Shown: positions 51,622 through 60,882, counted from the first letter of the stretch. The stretch is DNA of 64,000 bases from Kribbella jejuensis (GCF_006715085.1 NZ_VFMM01000004.1:62001-126000); one strand, 5' to 3'. The notes: generated by a model not told the origin, from the sequence alone. Numbers and translations are program-made.

Positions 51622-52503
51622 CTAGGTTATGTCCCGGCTCGTGATCCGTGCCCACGCGGCTGCGTAGAAGACCACGACGTACCCGGCCTGGAGCAGCAGG
51701 TTGCGTGCGATCTCGTGGTAGTACGGCGGATCTCGGAGCAGGTCGGCGAACGACTGCCAGCGATACACCAGCAGCCACGGGTGGATCGCGTGCAGCTGCG
51801 GGATCGCGGTCAGGATCCCGAGGATGACGAACGTGCCGAACGTCGCCGCCATTGCGGCCAGCGGCGTCGACGTCAGCGACGACACGAACAGGCCGATCGC
51901 GGCCAGTCCGAGCAGCGACAGTGAGATCACGACCGCGATCCCGAGCGCGCGGATCAGTCCGTCGCCGAGCGAGACGGTCGAGCCGGACAGCAGCAGCACG
52001 TCGCCGACCGGGAACAGGACGAACCCGACGATGAAGCCGGAGATCCAGATCGTCATGGTCGCGGCGAAGCAGAACACGATCAGCGCGACCATCTTCGCCG
52101 CGAGCAGCCGGGACCGCCCGGCCGGTGCGACGAGCAGGTTGCGCAGCGTACCGAGGCTGGCCTCACCGGCCAGCGACTCCCCCGACACGACGGTCACCGC
52201 GGTCGGCAGGAAGAACGGCATCGACAGCCCGAGGCTGCCGACGATCAGGAACAGGCCGTTACCGGCGATCTGCCCCAGGAAACCGTCGGTGCCACCGTTG
52301 TTGTCGGCGATCTTGATCGCGATGCCGATCAGCAGTGGTACGGCAGCGAGCACCCCGAGGCCGACCTGTGTGCGCGCCCGCCCGAACACGAGCCGCAACT
52401 CGGAGAGGAACAGCGCAAGAGTATGCCGGCCGGCACTCGGCCGCTGCCCGACAACCCTTTCGGCCACAGTGGGTGCCTGGGCGGATGCTTCACTCGGCGA
52501 CAT
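51622..52503 (-). CDS. ABC-2 type transporter permease
   Basis: 293-residue membrane protein with about six helices in ABC-2 layout: the first at residues 45-65, an outside loop, then V-S-G-E-S-L-A-G-E-A-S-L-G-T-L-R-N-L-L-V near 110, which is the coupling loop region. It works with the ATPase at 52490, whose gene it overlaps by 14 bp. Probably an exporter of a lipid, peptide or drug; direction is from family behaviour. It starts right after the RlmA-like gene's region in the same orientation. Confidence 0.9.
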   Translation of the reverse strand: MSPSEASAQAPTVAERVVGQRPSAGRHTLALFLSELRLVFGRARTQVGLGVLAAVPLLIGIAIKIADNNGGTDGFLGQIAGNGLFLIVGSLGLSMPFFLPTAVTVVSGESLAGEASLGTLRNLLVAPAGRSRLLAAKMVALIVFCFAATMTIWISGFIVGFVLFPVGDVLLLSGSTVSLGDGLIRALGIAVVISLSLLGLAAIGLFVSSLTSTPLAAMAATFGTFVILGILTAIPQLHAIHPWLLVYRWQSFADLLRDPPYYHEIARNLLLQAGYVVVFYAAAWARITSRDIT

Positions 52504-53425
52504 CGAAGCCCTCTCCGGTGAGTGCGACGAAGGCGTCTTCCAGGCTGGGGCGCTCCAGGCCGAAGCCGTGGATGCGGACGTCGGCGGCGACCAGCGCGGC
52601 CGCGAACTTCTCGATCGGGAGCTCGCCGGGATCGCCCTCGACGGTCTCCTCGGTCGTCTTCAGGTCCGTGACCCCGAGCCCCTGCAGCGTGTCGGCCGCC
52701 TGGCTGAGGTCCGGCGTACGGACAACGAGCCGCGGGCGGAGCTCCGAGCGGAGATCGGCGACCGTGGACTGGCGGAGCAGCTTCCCGCGGCTCATCACCG
52801 CGGCGTGGGTGCAGACCTGCTCCACCTCGGCCAGCAGGTGGGTCGACGTGAACACCGTCGTCCCGTCGTGGGCGAGCTCGCGGATCAGGTGCCGCACCTC
52901 GCGGGTGCCCTGCGGGTCCAGGCCGTTCGTCGGCTCGTCCAGCACGAGCAGGTCCCGGCGCTGCATCAGCGCGACCGCGATCGCGAGCCGCTGACGCATG
53001 CCGAGCGAGTACGCCCGCACCTTCTTGTTGGCGGCGTTCGACAGGCCGACCCGCTCCAGCGCCTCCCCGGCGCGCGCCTTGCGGGTCTTCGGGTCTGCCG
53101 TCCGGTCGGCGGCGTCGAAGCGCAACAGGTTCGCCTGACCGGTCCAGAACGGGTAGAACGCCGGCCCCTCGACCAGCGCGCCGACCCGAGGAAGCACCCG
53201 CAGGTGCGCCTTCGGCATTGGTTCGCCGAGCAGCTCGACCTGGCCCGACGTGGGTGCGATCAGGCCCAGCAGCATCCGGATCGTGGTGGTCTTCCCCGAC
53301 CCGTTCGGGCCGAGGAAGCCGAACACGCTGCCGGCCGGCACCTCCAGGTCGACCGCGTCCACCGCGACCTGCCCGCCGCGGAACCGTTTGGTCAACCCAT
53401 GGGTGACGACCGGCGCGCCCGCCAT
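52490..53425 (-). CDS. ABC-2 exporter ATPase (DrrA/CcmA-like)
   Basis: 311-residue ATPase. Walker A G-P-N-G-S-G-K-T-T-T near residue 39; signature Y-S-L-G-M-R-Q-R near 134; Walker B L-L-V-L-D-E-P-T near 156; switch His in S-T-H. A C-terminal extension after residue 225 is typical of DrrA-like exporters. ATG start; 8 bp after the LolA-like gene. Partner permease overlaps the 3' end. Confidence 0.94.
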   Translation of the reverse strand: MAGAPVVTHGLTKRFRGGQVAVDAVDLEVPAGSVFGFLGPNGSGKTTTIRMLLGLIAPTSGQVELLGEPMPKAHLRVLPRVGALVEGPAFYPFWTGQANLLRFDAADRTADPKTRKARAGEALERVGLSNAANKKVRAYSLGMRQRLAIAVALMQRRDLLVLDEPTNGLDPQGTREVRHLIRELAHDGTTVFTSTHLLAEVEQVCTHAAVMSRGKLLRQSTVADLRSELRPRLVVRTPDLSQAADTLQGLGVTDLKTTEETVEGDPGELPIEKFAAALVAADVRIHGFGLERPSLEDAFVALTGEGFDVAE

Positions 53426-53433
53426 CTCGGCGT

Positions 53434-54570
53434 TCAGCGTGGGGCCTTAGCGGCCGCGGCCTGCAGGGTGTCCGGAGTGACCAGGCCGGCGAACACCCGG
53501 CCGTCGTCGGTGATCAGCGCGCTCACCATCTTGCTGGTGATCAGCTTGCCCTTGCCCCACGAGCCCTGCACGGTCGGCGCCTTCGCGAGCAGCTGCGCGA
53601 GCGGGCCGTTGCCGGTCAGGCCGCCGGTCTGGGCGTTCCTGATCATCACGACGCTGTCCCAGCCCTGCCCGATCACGGTCGGCTTCTCGGCGCCCGACCC
53701 GACCGGCTTGCGCGGCAGCACCCGGTTCGGGACGACCTGCTTCGGGACGACCTGCTTCGGGATCTGCTTCTGGCCGTTGTTCGCCGGGACCTTCTGGTCG
53801 GTGACCTTCACACCCTTCGGCGGGGTGAACGTGAAGGTGCTCGCGGACGGTACGTCGAACGACACCGAGGTGAAGCCCACCTCGACGGCCGGCTTGTCAC
53901 CGGACCGCGGCATCACGGTCACGTCCAGCGGCACCCAGGTCTTGGAGTCGATCGCCACCGTGACCGAGCCGACCGTGGTCTTGTCCGTCTTCGGGACCAG
54001 GCGCAGCTTGTACGCGTCCCGGCCGGCGACCTTCTCGGTACCGCTGACCGCGACGTTGGTGGTCGGGTCGATCGAGTCCAGGAACTGCTTCGCGACCGCC
54101 TGCGGATCGTACGACCGCGGCTCGGCCTTCTCGGGCTTGGCGTTCTTGTGAGCGGGCAGGGTCAGCTTGGTCGCCTCGCGCTTGGACGAGTCGTACGCCC
54201 AGGCCGACGAACCGTCGGTGGTCCAGACCCGCTCGGCCTGGTTGTCGAGCACCGACACCCGGGCCTTGTCCGGCGTCGCGAACGCGACCCGCGCGGTGTG
54301 CTGGCCGCTGAGCATCTCGGTGAGCTGGCTGTTGCCGCGGTCGCCCAGGCCGGGGATCGCCGGCAGCCCGAGGTCCGCGCTCGAGCTGACCGTGCCGCTG
54401 AGCCCGTCGACCTTCGCCGTCTGCACCTTCGCCAGCAGGTCCTGTGCGCTGATCGTCGGCAGCTTCGGCGACGCGTCGGCCATCACCGGCCCGAGTGTCC
54501 CCACACCTGCCACCACCGCGACTGCCGCGACCGGAACCGCCCACCGTTTACTCCGCTGCGCTACGCCCAT
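53434..54570 (-). CDS. LolA/RseB-like exported protein (DUF2092-type)
   Basis: 378-residue secreted or membrane-anchored protein. Residues 1-33 form a signal sequence (basic start, A-V-P-V-A-A-V-A-V-V-A-G-V core, A-D-A cleavage-like site). The mature part is the half-barrel lipid-binding fold of LolA/RseB: S-A-Q-D-L-L-A-K-V-Q-T, V-W-T-T-D-G-S-S-A-W-A-Y-D, and G-R-D-A-Y-K-L. A K/Q/V/P-rich repeat (Q-V-V-P-K-Q-V-V-P) near 275-290 links to a C-terminal segment ending with V-S-A-L-I-T-D-D-G. It is first gene before the ABC exporter, with which it likely cooperates in lipid or lipoprotein handling. Confidence 0.88.
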   Translation of the reverse strand: MGVAQRSKRWAVPVAAVAVVAGVGTLGPVMADASPKLPTISAQDLLAKVQTAKVDGLSGTVSSSADLGLPAIPGLGDRGNSQLTEMLSGQHTARVAFATPDKARVSVLDNQAERVWTTDGSSAWAYDSSKREATKLTLPAHKNAKPEKAEPRSYDPQAVAKQFLDSIDPTTNVAVSGTEKVAGRDAYKLRLVPKTDKTTVGSVTVAIDSKTWVPLDVTVMPRSGDKPAVEVGFTSVSFDVPSASTFTFTPPKGVKVTDQKVPANNGQKQIPKQVVPKQVVPNRVLPRKPVGSGAEKPTVIGQGWDSVVMIRNAQTGGLTGNGPLAQLLAKAPTVQGSWGKGKLITSKMVSALITDDGRVFAGLVTPDTLQAAAAKAPR

Positions 54571-54681
54571 ACATACAGCCTCGCACCGGGCACCGACGGA
54601 ACCAAGGGTCCTCAGGGTAGGTTCACCCGAAAGAGTGAGACCGGCGTACTACCTGGGTCGTACGCCGGACTCAGGAACGCC

Positions 54682-55278
54682 TCAGCGGGACTGCAACGCG
54701 TCCAGCGCGACCGTCATCGCGGCGGCCACCCGGAAGTCCAGGCGCTGGTCCTGGACGGTGATCCGGTACCGGTCCCGGATCGACATCTTCCGCTCGACCG
54801 ACAGCACCGGCTGACCGCTGTTCCGCTCGGTGAAGTCGAAGTGGAAGATGAACGGCAACGGGATGTCACCGACGAACGGTACGAACTCCCAGACCCGGCG
54901 CAGGATCGCGATCGTCGGGTTCCGCTCGGTACCCTCCGCGTCGACGCCCGGCGCGGACAGCAGCCAGCTCGACCGGAGCAGGCTCTTGCCGAACTCCTTC
55001 TTGAACCACCCGATCGACTGTCCGTTCGCGTCGAACACGTCGTAGCCCGAACCGAGGTCGATCGTCTTGCGCGCCTTGAAGGAGAAGACCGGCTGGGACT
55101 TGGTGTCGTCGGTGTAGAACGTCACCTGCTCCTTGAACGCCATCCGCTTCTGCTGCGCGAACGCGAGCAGCTGCCCGTCGCTGCCGTCCGGGTTGGTGGC
55201 GATCAGCTCGTACTTGTTCGCCATCATCGTGATCCGCTGCTTCATCGAGAAGGCTGGGACGTATATCGGCTCACTCAT
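54682..55278 (-). CDS. LURP-one-related/tubby-like protein
   Basis: 198-residue protein of the LURP-one-related (Tubby C2) fold. Beta-rich pattern with R-I-T-M-M-A-N-K-Y-E-L, F-S-F-K-A-R-K, Y-D-V-F-D-A-N-G-Q-S-I-G-W-F-K-K-E-F and Y-R-I-T-V. Bacterial members are poorly understood; membrane or phospholipid binding is suggested for relatives. ATG 55278 overlaps the CobE-BluB stop (ATGA), yet no cobalamin role is known. Confidence 0.85.
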   Translation of the reverse strand: MSEPIYVPAFSMKQRITMMANKYELIATNPDGSDGQLLAFAQQKRMAFKEQVTFYTDDTKSQPVFSFKARKTIDLGSGYDVFDANGQSIGWFKKEFGKSLLRSSWLLSAPGVDAEGTERNPTIAILRRVWEFVPFVGDIPLPFIFHFDFTERNSGQPVLSVERKMSIRDRYRITVQDQRLDFRVAAAMTVALDALQSR

Positions 55279-56618
55279 GCGCAGGAGTGTGTCAGACCAC
55301 AGGCCGACGCACCGGCCTTCAGGCCTTCCGCCAGCGCTTTGGCTGCTGGTGAGTCGGTTGCGGTCCGTACGTCGAGGTGCCCGGCGCCTTGCAGGGCGAG
55401 GTCGCGGGCGATCTCCACGCCGTACTCCTCGGCTTCCTCCGGAGTACGGGCGGGGCGCCACAGTACGCCGAAGTCGTGGTCCGGTTTGTCCTCGTGCAGA
55501 TCCACGACCAGGGCCTCGGCGCTGGCGAGGTTCGTCGCGTCGCCGCCGACAACCACGCGGATCCGCTGACCGGTTGCCGGTACTGCGTTCGGTGCGGCTT
55601 CGTGGGCGTCGTCGACGATCGAGGTGCTGCGGCGGCCCCATACCTCTTCGTGGATCGCCCAGGACAGTGGGCGGCGCTTGGCCCAGCCGGATCTGATCAG
55701 CTCGGGCGCCGGCGCGAAGTGGTCGACGTACCCGACGCAGAGGTAGCCGACGAGCTCGATGTGCGGCGGGAGACCGAGTACCTCGGCGACCTCTTGCGGG
55801 CCGAAGAACGAGACCCAGCCGACGCCCAGCCCTTCGGCGCGGGCCGCGAGCCAGAGGTTCTGGATCGCGATCGCGGCTGAGAACCAGGTGGTGCGTGGGT
55901 CCGCGTGCCGTCCGAGAACATGCCGGCCGCCGCGGCCCGGGTCGCAGGTCACCGCGATGTTGAGCGGGGCGTCGAGGATCGCCTCGATCTTCAATCCGTC
56001 GAAGGCTTGGCGCCGTTCATTCGGGAGGGATTGCGCGAACAGGTCCCGTTGGCGGATGGCGAGCTCGTGGACCTTGGTTCGCGTCGCCAAGTCCCGGATC
56101 AACAGGAAATCCCAGGGCTGGCTCAGTCCCACGCTGGGCGCTCGATGGGCCGCCTCCAGCACACGCGTCAGCTTCTCGTCGTCGACCTCGAGCTGCAGAA
56201 ACCCCTCGCGCACATCGCGCCGCTCGGCAATCACCCGGTGCACGACTTCCTGCTCGTGCACGCCGTACCCGGCCGCCGGCAGACGTCCAACGGCAACGGT
56301 GGCGTTGTGGGTCTTGTACTTCGGTACCAGGAGTTCGGCGCCTGCCGCCAGGACCGCCGCTTCCGCAACGCTCGGTGTGCCTTTGAGCCGACTCACCTGG
56401 TCGCTCGGATTCGGCACCGTCTGCTTGCCCAACTCCTCCTCGCTGAACGTGCAGAGTTTGGCGCCGAGATGATCTGCCAGCTGCTGCAGGGCAGGCTCGG
56501 TCTCGCGGCCCTCGAGCGTCACGAGTAGCTCGACCTCACCCGGCAGGCCCGCGACGGCACCTTCCAGCTCGGCGTACGGCGTACCCGCCCTGAGTCCGAT
56601 CCCGACGACGAGCCTCAT
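55275..56618 (-). CDS. CobE/CbiG-C – BluB fusion with extra C-terminal domain
   Basis: 447-residue multi-domain protein. Residues about 1-115 match CobE / C-terminal CbiG (V-V-G-I-G-L-R-A-G-T, F-S-E-E-E-L, P-N-P-S-D-Q-V, G-T-P-S-V-A-E-A-A-V-L-A-A-G). Residues about 125-335 match BluB, the flavin-destroying synthase of 5,6-dimethylbenzimidazole (H-R-A-P-S-V-G-L-S-Q-P-W-D, A-A-I-A-I-Q-N-L-W). The last 100 residues (I-R-V-V-V-G-G-D-A-T-N-L onward) are unassigned and end C-G-L-T-H-S-C-A. It overlaps the CobB gene by 4 bases. Confidence 0.88.
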   Translation of the reverse strand: MRLVVGIGLRAGTPYAELEGAVAGLPGEVELLVTLEGRETEPALQQLADHLGAKLCTFSEEELGKQTVPNPSDQVSRLKGTPSVAEAAVLAAGAELLVPKYKTHNATVAVGRLPAAGYGVHEQEVVHRVIAERRDVREGFLQLEVDDEKLTRVLEAAHRAPSVGLSQPWDFLLIRDLATRTKVHELAIRQRDLFAQSLPNERRQAFDGLKIEAILDAPLNIAVTCDPGRGGRHVLGRHADPRTTWFSAAIAIQNLWLAARAEGLGVGWVSFFGPQEVAEVLGLPPHIELVGYLCVGYVDHFAPAPELIRSGWAKRRPLSWAIHEEVWGRRSTSIVDDAHEAAPNAVPATGQRIRVVVGGDATNLASAEALVVDLHEDKPDHDFGVLWRPARTPEEAEEYGVEIARDLALQGAGHLDVRTATDSPAAKALAEGLKAGASACGLTHSCA

Positions 56619-58015
56619 CCCGCATACTCCCGCGCAGCCGCGACGAACCGCGCCGGGACGTCCGGCATCGACGTCCAGTGCAGATGCAGGTACGACGCAT
56701 GCACATTCGGCAGCACCACGCCCTCAACTCCGCCAGGCAAATGCCACGCCGGCTGCACATCCTCGTCGAATTCCACCGCCGTCCGATGAAACTCATGCCC
56801 CCGAACCCGCCGGCCCTCATCGAAGAACATCGACGAGGTCGCCGCAACCGCCGTCCGGTACCCGAGCGTGAGCCGGGAGGTCATCCGCGCCGTCGCGGGG
56901 ATCACCCCGGTCATCGAGTGCCCGTCAAGCTCGCGACACAAGTACAAGAGCCCCGCACACTCAGCAACAACCGGCACCCCGTCCGCCACCGCACTCGCCA
57001 CTTGCTCCCGCAGCACGACGTTCGCCGACAACCCCTCGGCGTGCAGCTCCGGGAACCCACCACCCAGGAAGAGCCCAGCGGTTGCCGCTGGCAACTTGTC
57101 GGCCAGCGGGTCGAACGGCACCACCTCCGCCCCCGCGGCTGCCAGCAGCTCGACGGTCTCCGCGTACTGGAACGAAAACACGGGGCCGCCGGCAACAGCA
57201 ACCACCGGCCGGGCCGGACCCTGACGGGTGATCTCGGCGATCGCGTTCCACGGAGTTGCCTCGGCGGGAGACGCCGACTTGGCCGCGGCTGCTACGGCTT
57301 CGAGGTCCACGCCCTGGCGGACCAGTTCGGCTGCTGCGGCGACCGCATCCTCTGCCTGGGTGCGTTGCTCGTTGGCGGGGACCAGCCCGAGGTGGCGGCT
57401 CGGCACTGTCAGGCGAGGGTCCCGGCGCAGCACGCCCAGGACCGGTACGCCGGTGGGCGCTACGCCGGCTCGTACTTCGGCTTCGTGGCGATCCGATCCG
57501 ACCTTGTTCAGGATCACTCCGACGATGCGTACTTCGGTGTCGTAGGCAACGAAACCCTGGACGACCGCGCCGACGCTCCGGCCGGCCGCGGATGCGTCGA
57601 CGACGAGGACGACGGGGGCCCTAAGGAGTTTGGCTACGTGGGCGGTCGAGGAGAAGCCGTCTGTTCCGAGTGCGCCGTCGTACAGGCCCATCACACCCTC
57701 GACCACGGCGAGGTCCGCGCCCGTGGAGCCGTGGGCGAAGAGCGGTGCGACGAGGTCCTCGCCGGAGAGCATCGGGTCGAGGTTGCGACCGGGACGACCC
57801 GTGGCGACGGCGTGGAAGCCGGGGTCGATGTAGTCCGGTCCGACCTTGAAACCAGCGACGACATGACCGGCCCGACGGAGCGCGGCCATCAACCCGACGG
57901 CGACAGTCGTCTTCCCCGCACCGGACGCCGGCGCCGCAACCACCACCCGCGGAACCAGCCTCCGGTCCACCCCTCCCCCGCCGCCCGCCACACCGTCGGT
58001 CTGACCGCCCGTCAC
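56615..58015 (-). CDS. cobB: Cobyrinate a,c-diamide synthase
   Basis: 466-residue ATP- and glutamine-dependent amidase of cobalamin synthesis (aerobic route). N-terminal dethiobiotin-synthetase-like domain with P-loop A-S-G-A-G-K-T-T near residue 31 and K-V-G-P-D-Y-I-D-P; C-terminal class I glutamine amidotransferase with nucleophile Cys in V-A-E-C-A-G-L-L-Y-L near 345 and H-E-F-H-R near 420. GTG 58015 overlaps the cobO stop as GTGA. The longer frame upstream lies over cobO. Confidence 0.95.
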   Translation of the reverse strand: MTGGQTDGVAGGGGGVDRRLVPRVVVAAPASGAGKTTVAVGLMAALRRAGHVVAGFKVGPDYIDPGFHAVATGRPGRNLDPMLSGEDLVAPLFAHGSTGADLAVVEGVMGLYDGALGTDGFSSTAHVAKLLRAPVVLVVDASAAGRSVGAVVQGFVAYDTEVRIVGVILNKVGSDRHEAEVRAGVAPTGVPVLGVLRRDPRLTVPSRHLGLVPANEQRTQAEDAVAAAAELVRQGVDLEAVAAAAKSASPAEATPWNAIAEITRQGPARPVVAVAGGPVFSFQYAETVELLAAAGAEVVPFDPLADKLPAATAGLFLGGGFPELHAEGLSANVVLREQVASAVADGVPVVAECAGLLYLCRELDGHSMTGVIPATARMTSRLTLGYRTAVAATSSMFFDEGRRVRGHEFHRTAVEFDEDVQPAWHLPGGVEGVVLPNVHASYLHLHWTSMPDVPARFVAAAREYAG

Positions 58016-58626
58016 CACTCGATGCCCTTCTGGCCTTTTTGGCCGGTATCCATGGGGTGTTTCAGTTTGGTCATTTCGGTGGCGAGGTCGGCGGCTTCCA
58101 GGAGTTTCGGGTGGGCGTCGCGGCCGGTGATGACGACGTACTGGTGGCCGGGGCGGCCGACCAGCGTCGACACGACCTCGTCGACGTCGATCCAGCCCCA
58201 CTTCATCGGGTACGTGAACTCGTCCAGCACGTACAGGTCGTGCGTCTGCGCGGCCAGCCGGCGCTGGATCTCGCGCCAGCCCTCGAGGGCGTCGGCGGCG
58301 TGGTCCTCCTCGGTACCCGACTTACGGGACCAGCTCCACCCCTCGCCCATCTTGTGCCACTCGACCGGCCCGCCCTGCCCGGTCGACTTGTGCAGTTCGC
58401 CGAGGGCCTTGAAGGCGCTCTCCTCGCCGACCTTCCACTTCGCACTCTTCACGAACTGGAAGACCCCGAGGTTCCACCCCTGGTTCCAGGCGCGCAGCGC
58501 CATTCCGAACGCGGCGGTCGACTTCCCCTTCATCTCCCCGGTGTGCACCATCAGCAGCGGGCGGTTGCGGCGCTGGCGCGTGGTCAGCCCGTCGTCCGGT
58601 ACCGCGACCGGCTGTCCCTTCGGCAT
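58012..58626 (-). CDS. cobO: Cob(I)yrinic acid a,c-diamide adenosyltransferase
   Basis: 204-residue CobO/BtuR-type corrinoid adenosyltransferase. P-loop H-T-G-E-M-K-G-K-S-T-A at residues 28-38 (GExxGKST form), then G-V-F-Q-F-V-K-S and D-L-Y-V-L-D-E-F-T-Y-P. It attaches the 5'-deoxyadenosyl group to cobalt. ATG shares bases with the chelatase stop (TGATG), so synthesis is coupled. Confidence 0.96.
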   Translation of the reverse strand: MPKGQPVAVPDDGLTTRQRRNRPLLMVHTGEMKGKSTAAFGMALRAWNQGWNLGVFQFVKSAKWKVGEESAFKALGELHKSTGQGGPVEWHKMGEGWSWSRKSGTEEDHAADALEGWREIQRRLAAQTHDLYVLDEFTYPMKWGWIDVDEVVSTLVGRPGHQYVVITGRDAHPKLLEAADLATEMTKLKHPMDTGQKGQKGIEW

Positions 58627-60695
58627 CAGGCCACCTTCCGTTCCGTCACCGCACGAATGAGGTTGCCCGCAGCAACATCTCCGAGGTCCAGGTACTCGGC
58701 GCCGAGATCGCCGGCCAGTTCCGCGGCCAGACCCAGCCGGATCCCGCGCCGTGGTTCGCAGTCGACGACGACGGTGGCGATCCCGCGCTGAGCGAGCCAG
58801 CCGGCCGCTTGCCGCGCGCGGTCGTACGCCTTGTCGCCGTACGTCGCCCGTCCATCGGTGACCAGTACGAGCAGTGGGCGCCGGCGCGGGTCGCGGATCG
58901 CGGCGATGCGCAGTACGTCGGCCGCTTGCAGGAGCCCTTCCGCGAGCGGGGTACGGCCACCGGTGGGCAGGGATTCGAGCCGTCGTACGGCGGCCTCGAC
59001 GCTGCCCGTCGGCGGCAGCGCGACCGTCGCGGCGGGACCGGCGAACGTGACGAGTCCGACGGTGTCGCGCCGCTGGTACGCGTCCAGCAGCAGCGAGACG
59101 ATCGCGGTCTTCACCTCGGTCATCCGCTTCTTCGTCCCCATCGAACCGGACGCGTCGACGCAGAACAGCACGAGGTTCCCCTCGCGCCCTTCCCGCACCG
59201 CGAGCCGTACGTCGTCGGCCCGCACCACGAGTCCGGGCCCGGTCCGGCCACGAACTTTCTGGTACGGCGCAGCGCTCCGAACCGTTCCGAGCAGATGCGG
59301 TCGCCCCGCCTCGCGCCCGACCCGGGCCCGCTCCCCCACCACCCGCCCGACCTCGGTCAGCGCCCGGGACCGCCGCCCGGCAACCCCCGCTCCCGCGGTC
59401 TGCACACTCAACAACCGAGCCTTGTACGGCGCCGAACTTCCGACCACCTCAGCACCGTTGGCGCCTTCGCGCTCACCCGGACGACCACCCGCCGTACCAT
59501 CCCCTGTGTCGCGGCCGCGGCTGGATGCCTCCGGCGCGTCGCTCCCGGAAGTCGCGGCGTCTCGCTCGTCGGTCGTGGCGGCCGCGTCGCCGGGTCCCGA
59601 CTGGTCGTCAGGCCCTGCGCCGCCGGTACCACCCGGCCCGCCGGGGCCGTTCGGGTCATCGTCCGGGTCGTCGGGTGGCGTGCTGTTGTTGATGGCTTCT
59701 TCCAGTTGCTCGGCGTCCAGGCCCGGGGCGTCGAAGGGGTTCCGGCGGCGGCGATGCGGAAGAGCCAGCTTGGCGGCGGCCCGTACGTCGTCCACCTCGA
59801 CGACCGTGCGACCGGACCACGCCGCGTGCGCGACCGCCGTACGAGCGGTGACCAGGTCGGCGCGCATGCCGTCGACGTCGAACGAGGCGCAGATCTCCGC
59901 GATCTGCCGGAGCGCCGCGTCGGTCAGGATCACCTCGGAGAGCAGGTCGCGGGCTTTCACGATCCGTTCGGCGAGCTCGCGCTGCGGACCGGCGTACCGG
60001 GCGACGAAACCGTCCGGGTCGGCCTCGTATGCGAGTCTCGCGCGCATCACCTCCACCCGTACGGCGGGGTCGCGGCTGGCGACCACGTCGACGGTCAGGC
60101 CGAAGCGGTCCAGGAGTTGCGGACGGAGTTCGCCCTCCTCCGGGTTCATCGTGCCGACGAGGACGAATCGCGCCGGGTGGGTGATCGACACGCCGTCGCG
60201 TTCCACGGTCGCGCGTCCCATCGCGGCGGCGTCGAGCAGGACGTCGACCAGGTGATCGTGCAGCAGGTTGACCTCGTCGACGTACAACAGTCCCCGATGC
60301 GCAGCCGCCAGCAGCCCCGGCTCGTACGCCGTGACACCCTCCGCCAACGCCTTCTCCAGATGCAACGAACCCAGCACCCGATCCTCGGTGGCCCCCACCG
60401 GCAACTCCACCAAGCGCGCCGCCCGCACCACCCGCTCGCCCGTGTGCGGGCCGTCCGGGCAGGTCGGGTCCGGCCGCTCCGGATCGCACGAGAAACGGCA
60501 GCCCGGTACGACGTCAACCGGCGGGAGGATTTCCGTCAGCGCGCGCACGGCGGTCGACTTTGCCGTGCCCTTCTCGCCGCGGATCAGCACCCCGCCGATC
60601 GCGGGTGAGATCGCGGCCAGCACGAGGGCGAGTTGGAGCTCGTCCATGCCGACGACCGCGGTGAAGGGGAAGGAGTTCGGCACTGCAGCCCGCAT
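58626..60695 (-). CDS. Magnesium/cobalt chelatase AAA-VWA subunit (ChlI-ChlD fusion)
   Basis: 689-residue fusion of a ChlI-type AAA+ motor (residues about 8-330; Walker A R-G-E-K-G-T-A-K-S-T near 38; Walker B L-L-Y-V-D-E-V near 137) and a ChlD-type von Willebrand A domain (about 510-689; MIDAS D-A-S-G-S-M-G). A Gly/Pro/Asp-rich linker (365-420) joins them. In actinobacteria such proteins work with CobN as the cobalt chelatase motor. ATG 60695 is downstream of the B12 riboswitch and matches the family start; the frame above it overlaps the riboswitch. Confidence 0.92.
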   Translation of the reverse strand: MRAAVPNSFPFTAVVGMDELQLALVLAAISPAIGGVLIRGEKGTAKSTAVRALTEILPPVDVVPGCRFSCDPERPDPTCPDGPHTGERVVRAARLVELPVGATEDRVLGSLHLEKALAEGVTAYEPGLLAAAHRGLLYVDEVNLLHDHLVDVLLDAAAMGRATVERDGVSITHPARFVLVGTMNPEEGELRPQLLDRFGLTVDVVASRDPAVRVEVMRARLAYEADPDGFVARYAGPQRELAERIVKARDLLSEVILTDAALRQIAEICASFDVDGMRADLVTARTAVAHAAWSGRTVVEVDDVRAAAKLALPHRRRRNPFDAPGLDAEQLEEAINNSTPPDDPDDDPNGPGGPGGTGGAGPDDQSGPGDAAATTDERDAATSGSDAPEASSRGRDTGDGTAGGRPGEREGANGAEVVGSSAPYKARLLSVQTAGAGVAGRRSRALTEVGRVVGERARVGREAGRPHLLGTVRSAAPYQKVRGRTGPGLVVRADDVRLAVREGREGNLVLFCVDASGSMGTKKRMTEVKTAIVSLLLDAYQRRDTVGLVTFAGPAATVALPPTGSVEAAVRRLESLPTGGRTPLAEGLLQAADVLRIAAIRDPRRRPLLVLVTDGRATYGDKAYDRARQAAGWLAQRGIATVVVDCEPRRGIRLGLAAELAGDLGAEYLDLGDVAAGNLIRAVTERKVA

Positions 60696-60716
60696 CGGCG
60701 GTCGCCCTTTCGTCGA

Positions 60717-60736
60717 GCGGGTGTCCACGCCCGCTA
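60717..60736 (-). terminator. Hairpin in the cobalamin riboswitch expression platform
   Basis: AGCGGGTGTCCACGCCCGCT contains the stem GCGGG/CCCGC around a 6-8-base loop (about 60718-60735), 22 bp before the chelatase start. It may sequester the start region when cobalamin is bound. Confidence 0.5.
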
Positions 60737-60774
60737 CGGCACTGGTACGCCGACCCACACGACAGCAGGCCGGC

Positions 60775-60882
60775 GGACGACCGCGGATGTCCTGGCTCCC
60801 GGAGCCGCAGCTCCGGTCACAGTGGCGGGACCGCCCCGGATTCACACCGGTGTTCCTCCACAACCGTCGCGCCGATCATGGC
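60775..60882 (-). ncRNA. Cobalamin riboswitch
   Basis: Minus-strand leader with core elements in order: G-G-A-A-C-A-C-C-G-G-T-G-T-G-A-A-T-C-C-G-G at about 60858-60838, G-C-G-G-T-C-C-C-G-C-C-A-C-T-G-T-G-A near 60835-60818, and the B12 box form G-A-G-C-C-A-G-G-A-C-A at about 60799-60789. It lies between the surE gene and the chelatase gene and should turn down the chelatase/cobO/cobB/bluB operon when adenosylcobalamin is plentiful. Exact ends are approximate. Confidence 0.9.
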
